A DNA stretch of 64,000 bases from Pythium myriotylum (lineage: Eukaryota > Oomycota > Peronosporomycetes > Pythiales > Pythiaceae): contig JALJCQ010000030.1 in NCBI GenBank assembly GCA_023091665.1, positions 2,606,501 through 2,670,500 of the forward strand, given 5' to 3'. Made by a program: the position numbers and the translations under genes. Below the pieces are notes generated by a model. The model worked only from the letters and a program-made list of their open reading frames with translations. It searched no databases and had not been told where the DNA came from. Below, piece after piece: positions 63,131-64,000 of this stretch (position 1 is the stretch's first letter; every line of letters begins with the position of its first letter).

Positions 63131-64000
63131 ATGAGCGACGCCCGTGACCAGCGCGCTCGACGCGGCGGAGGGTACGGGCGTCGATCACAGCGCCAACCGC
63201 ACAGCAGAAGCGGCGGCGCGCGAGGAGCGGACTCTGCGAATTGGCGGCGCGGCGGCAATGGACGAGAGGGCGACGCCACGTCGTCGGGTGTCGGCGCGAA
63301 AAGAGAACTCAGCTCGAACGTGGAGGCCGTGCATGGAGAGTGCGACGCGATGTGTTCCGAGGCAGAAGTGCGCAGTCGCACGGAGACAAGAGAGCTCAGT
63401 CGCTTCGAGACGCCGCCAGTCGACGGCGCCACGCTCGGTGCCTGGGCGGTCAAGAAGTATCGTCGGCCTGCTGCCGGCAGGGTGGAGATCGACACGAAGG
63501 AGCTTCGACCGCCGCCTGTGCTGACCGCGACGCTGGAGCACCTGTTCAGCCAAGTGCTCCCTTGGAAGGGCTGCGGGTTCGACTGGACGAGCACGGATGA
63601 GTCTGGACCACACCCGACCGCTCGAGTCGCACAAGCAGCCCAGCACGACTTCCTGTCGCTCTACCACTTCGTCAGCGACCGTGTGCGTAGCGTGAGGCAG
63701 GACTTCGTGGTGCAGCGCGTCTATGATTTCTCGCGCGTCAACGCGCTCGTCCAGATCGCTCGCTTTTATGTGCTCGCGAGTTTCCGCGCGACTCAGCTCC
63801 TCGACTTCTCCGACCGAACGCTTGACTGGAGTGAGACTCTGAACGACCAGCAGTTGGCGTCTGCATTGACCGAGATCCATGCGCAATTCCAATCCATCGA
63901 TCTCAAGACTGCAAGCATGGACGACGACACTTATCAGAAGCTCCACCAGGAAGCCTTCGCATTGGACGTGCTGCTACATCTTCGAGACCCACGCTCTGTC
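63131..64000 (+). CDS. SAC3/GANP family protein, 5' part
   Basis: From ATG 63131 (MSDARDQRARRGGGYGRRSQ) the frame stays open to the window end, 290 codons. After an Arg/Gly-rich N-terminus, HGECDAMCSEAEVRSRTETR corresponds to the SAC3 entry motif (CPDMCPE...R). LGAWAVKKYRRPAAG and FLSLYHFVSDRVRSVRQDF with QRVYDFSRVNALVQIARFYV match the SAC3/GANP helical core. Members act in mRNA export with TREX-2, or in smaller SAC3D1-type complexes; which applies cannot be told. No stop is reached, so the C-terminal half is missing here. Confidence 0.88.
   Translation, partial: MSDARDQRARRGGGYGRRSQRQPHSRSGGARGADSANWRRGGNGREGDATSSGVGAKRELSSNVEAVHGECDAMCSEAEVRSRTETRELSRFETPPVDGATLGAWAVKKYRRPAAGRVEIDTKELRPPPVLTATLEHLFSQVLPWKGCGFDWTSTDESGPHPTARVAQAAQHDFLSLYHFVSDRVRSVRQDFVVQRVYDFSRVNALVQIARFYVLASFRATQLLDFSDRTLDWSETLNDQQLASALTEIHAQFQSIDLKTASMDDDTYQKLHQEAFALDVLLHLRDPRSV

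Noticed and set aside
1..64000. tRNA, rRNA, CRISPR or complete transposon
   Set aside because: No tRNA B-box in a cloverleaf context, rRNA core sequence, regular spacer array, transposase, reverse transcriptase or long terminal repeat was seen by eye; a covariance-model and repeat search would be decisive.

Overview
This window is nuclear DNA from a stramenopile, most likely an oomycete of the Phytophthora/Pythium group. The genes are eukaryotic (RNA polymerase III large subunit, CDC73, syntaxin 18, TBC Rab-GAP, DNA ligase IV) and carry short GT-AG introns of about 50-68 bases. Two secreted GH81 beta-1,3-glucanases, a START/degenerate-FYVE protein and a Cys/His-GGG repeat regulator are all common in oomycetes. 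The species assignment is inference. No rRNA, tRNA, CRISPR or intact transposon was seen. Exon chains below were built by eye; those given as resolved keep phase at every junction and sum to a whole number of codons.

Layout. 1-11.8 kb: the tail of a plus-strand gene, a coiled-coil protein, a seven-helix TOM1-like protein, a BRCT-bearing family X DNA polymerase, a polytopic membrane protein, DNA ligase IV and an AGC kinase. The polymerase and ligase are the filling-in and sealing enzymes of non-homologous end joining and lie 1.4 kb apart. 12.3-18.8 kb: a tandem pair of secreted GH81 endo-beta-1,3-glucanases with signs of gene conversion; the first has a long Pro-Ala linker and a cluster of TCCGGA palindromes upstream. 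18.8-20.3 kb: gene-free and rich in simple repeats, including a 25-base C run. 20.3-32.5 kb: RPC1, a seven-exon ABC-class ATPase whose stop region overlaps the stop of a convergent 1328-residue unknown protein, and a small Cys/His protein.

34-50 kb: a START/degenerate-FYVE protein with C-terminal Ser/Trp repeats, two neighbouring SNARE-like genes (one with an EEA1-like C2H2 finger), two small paralogues with candidate protein phosphatase 1 docking motifs, a 1699-residue IQ/WW/ankyrin protein, syntaxin 18, and CDC73 sharing a 159-base divergent promoter with it. 50-64 kb: a voltage-sensor-like membrane protein fused to a metal-site-deficient class III cyclase domain, a CCCH finger protein, two short unknown genes, a PPIL4-type cyclophilin, a HAD-like protein, a TBC1D13-type Rab-GAP, a regulator with five Cys/His-GGG repeats, and the start of a SAC3/GANP gene that runs off the end.

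The window is gene-dense. Convergent neighbours are commonly 34-90 bases apart and in one case overlap. Functional themes are DNA end joining, membrane trafficking (three SNARE-like genes, a Rab-GAP, a START protein), transcription (RPC1, CDC73) and glucan remodelling.
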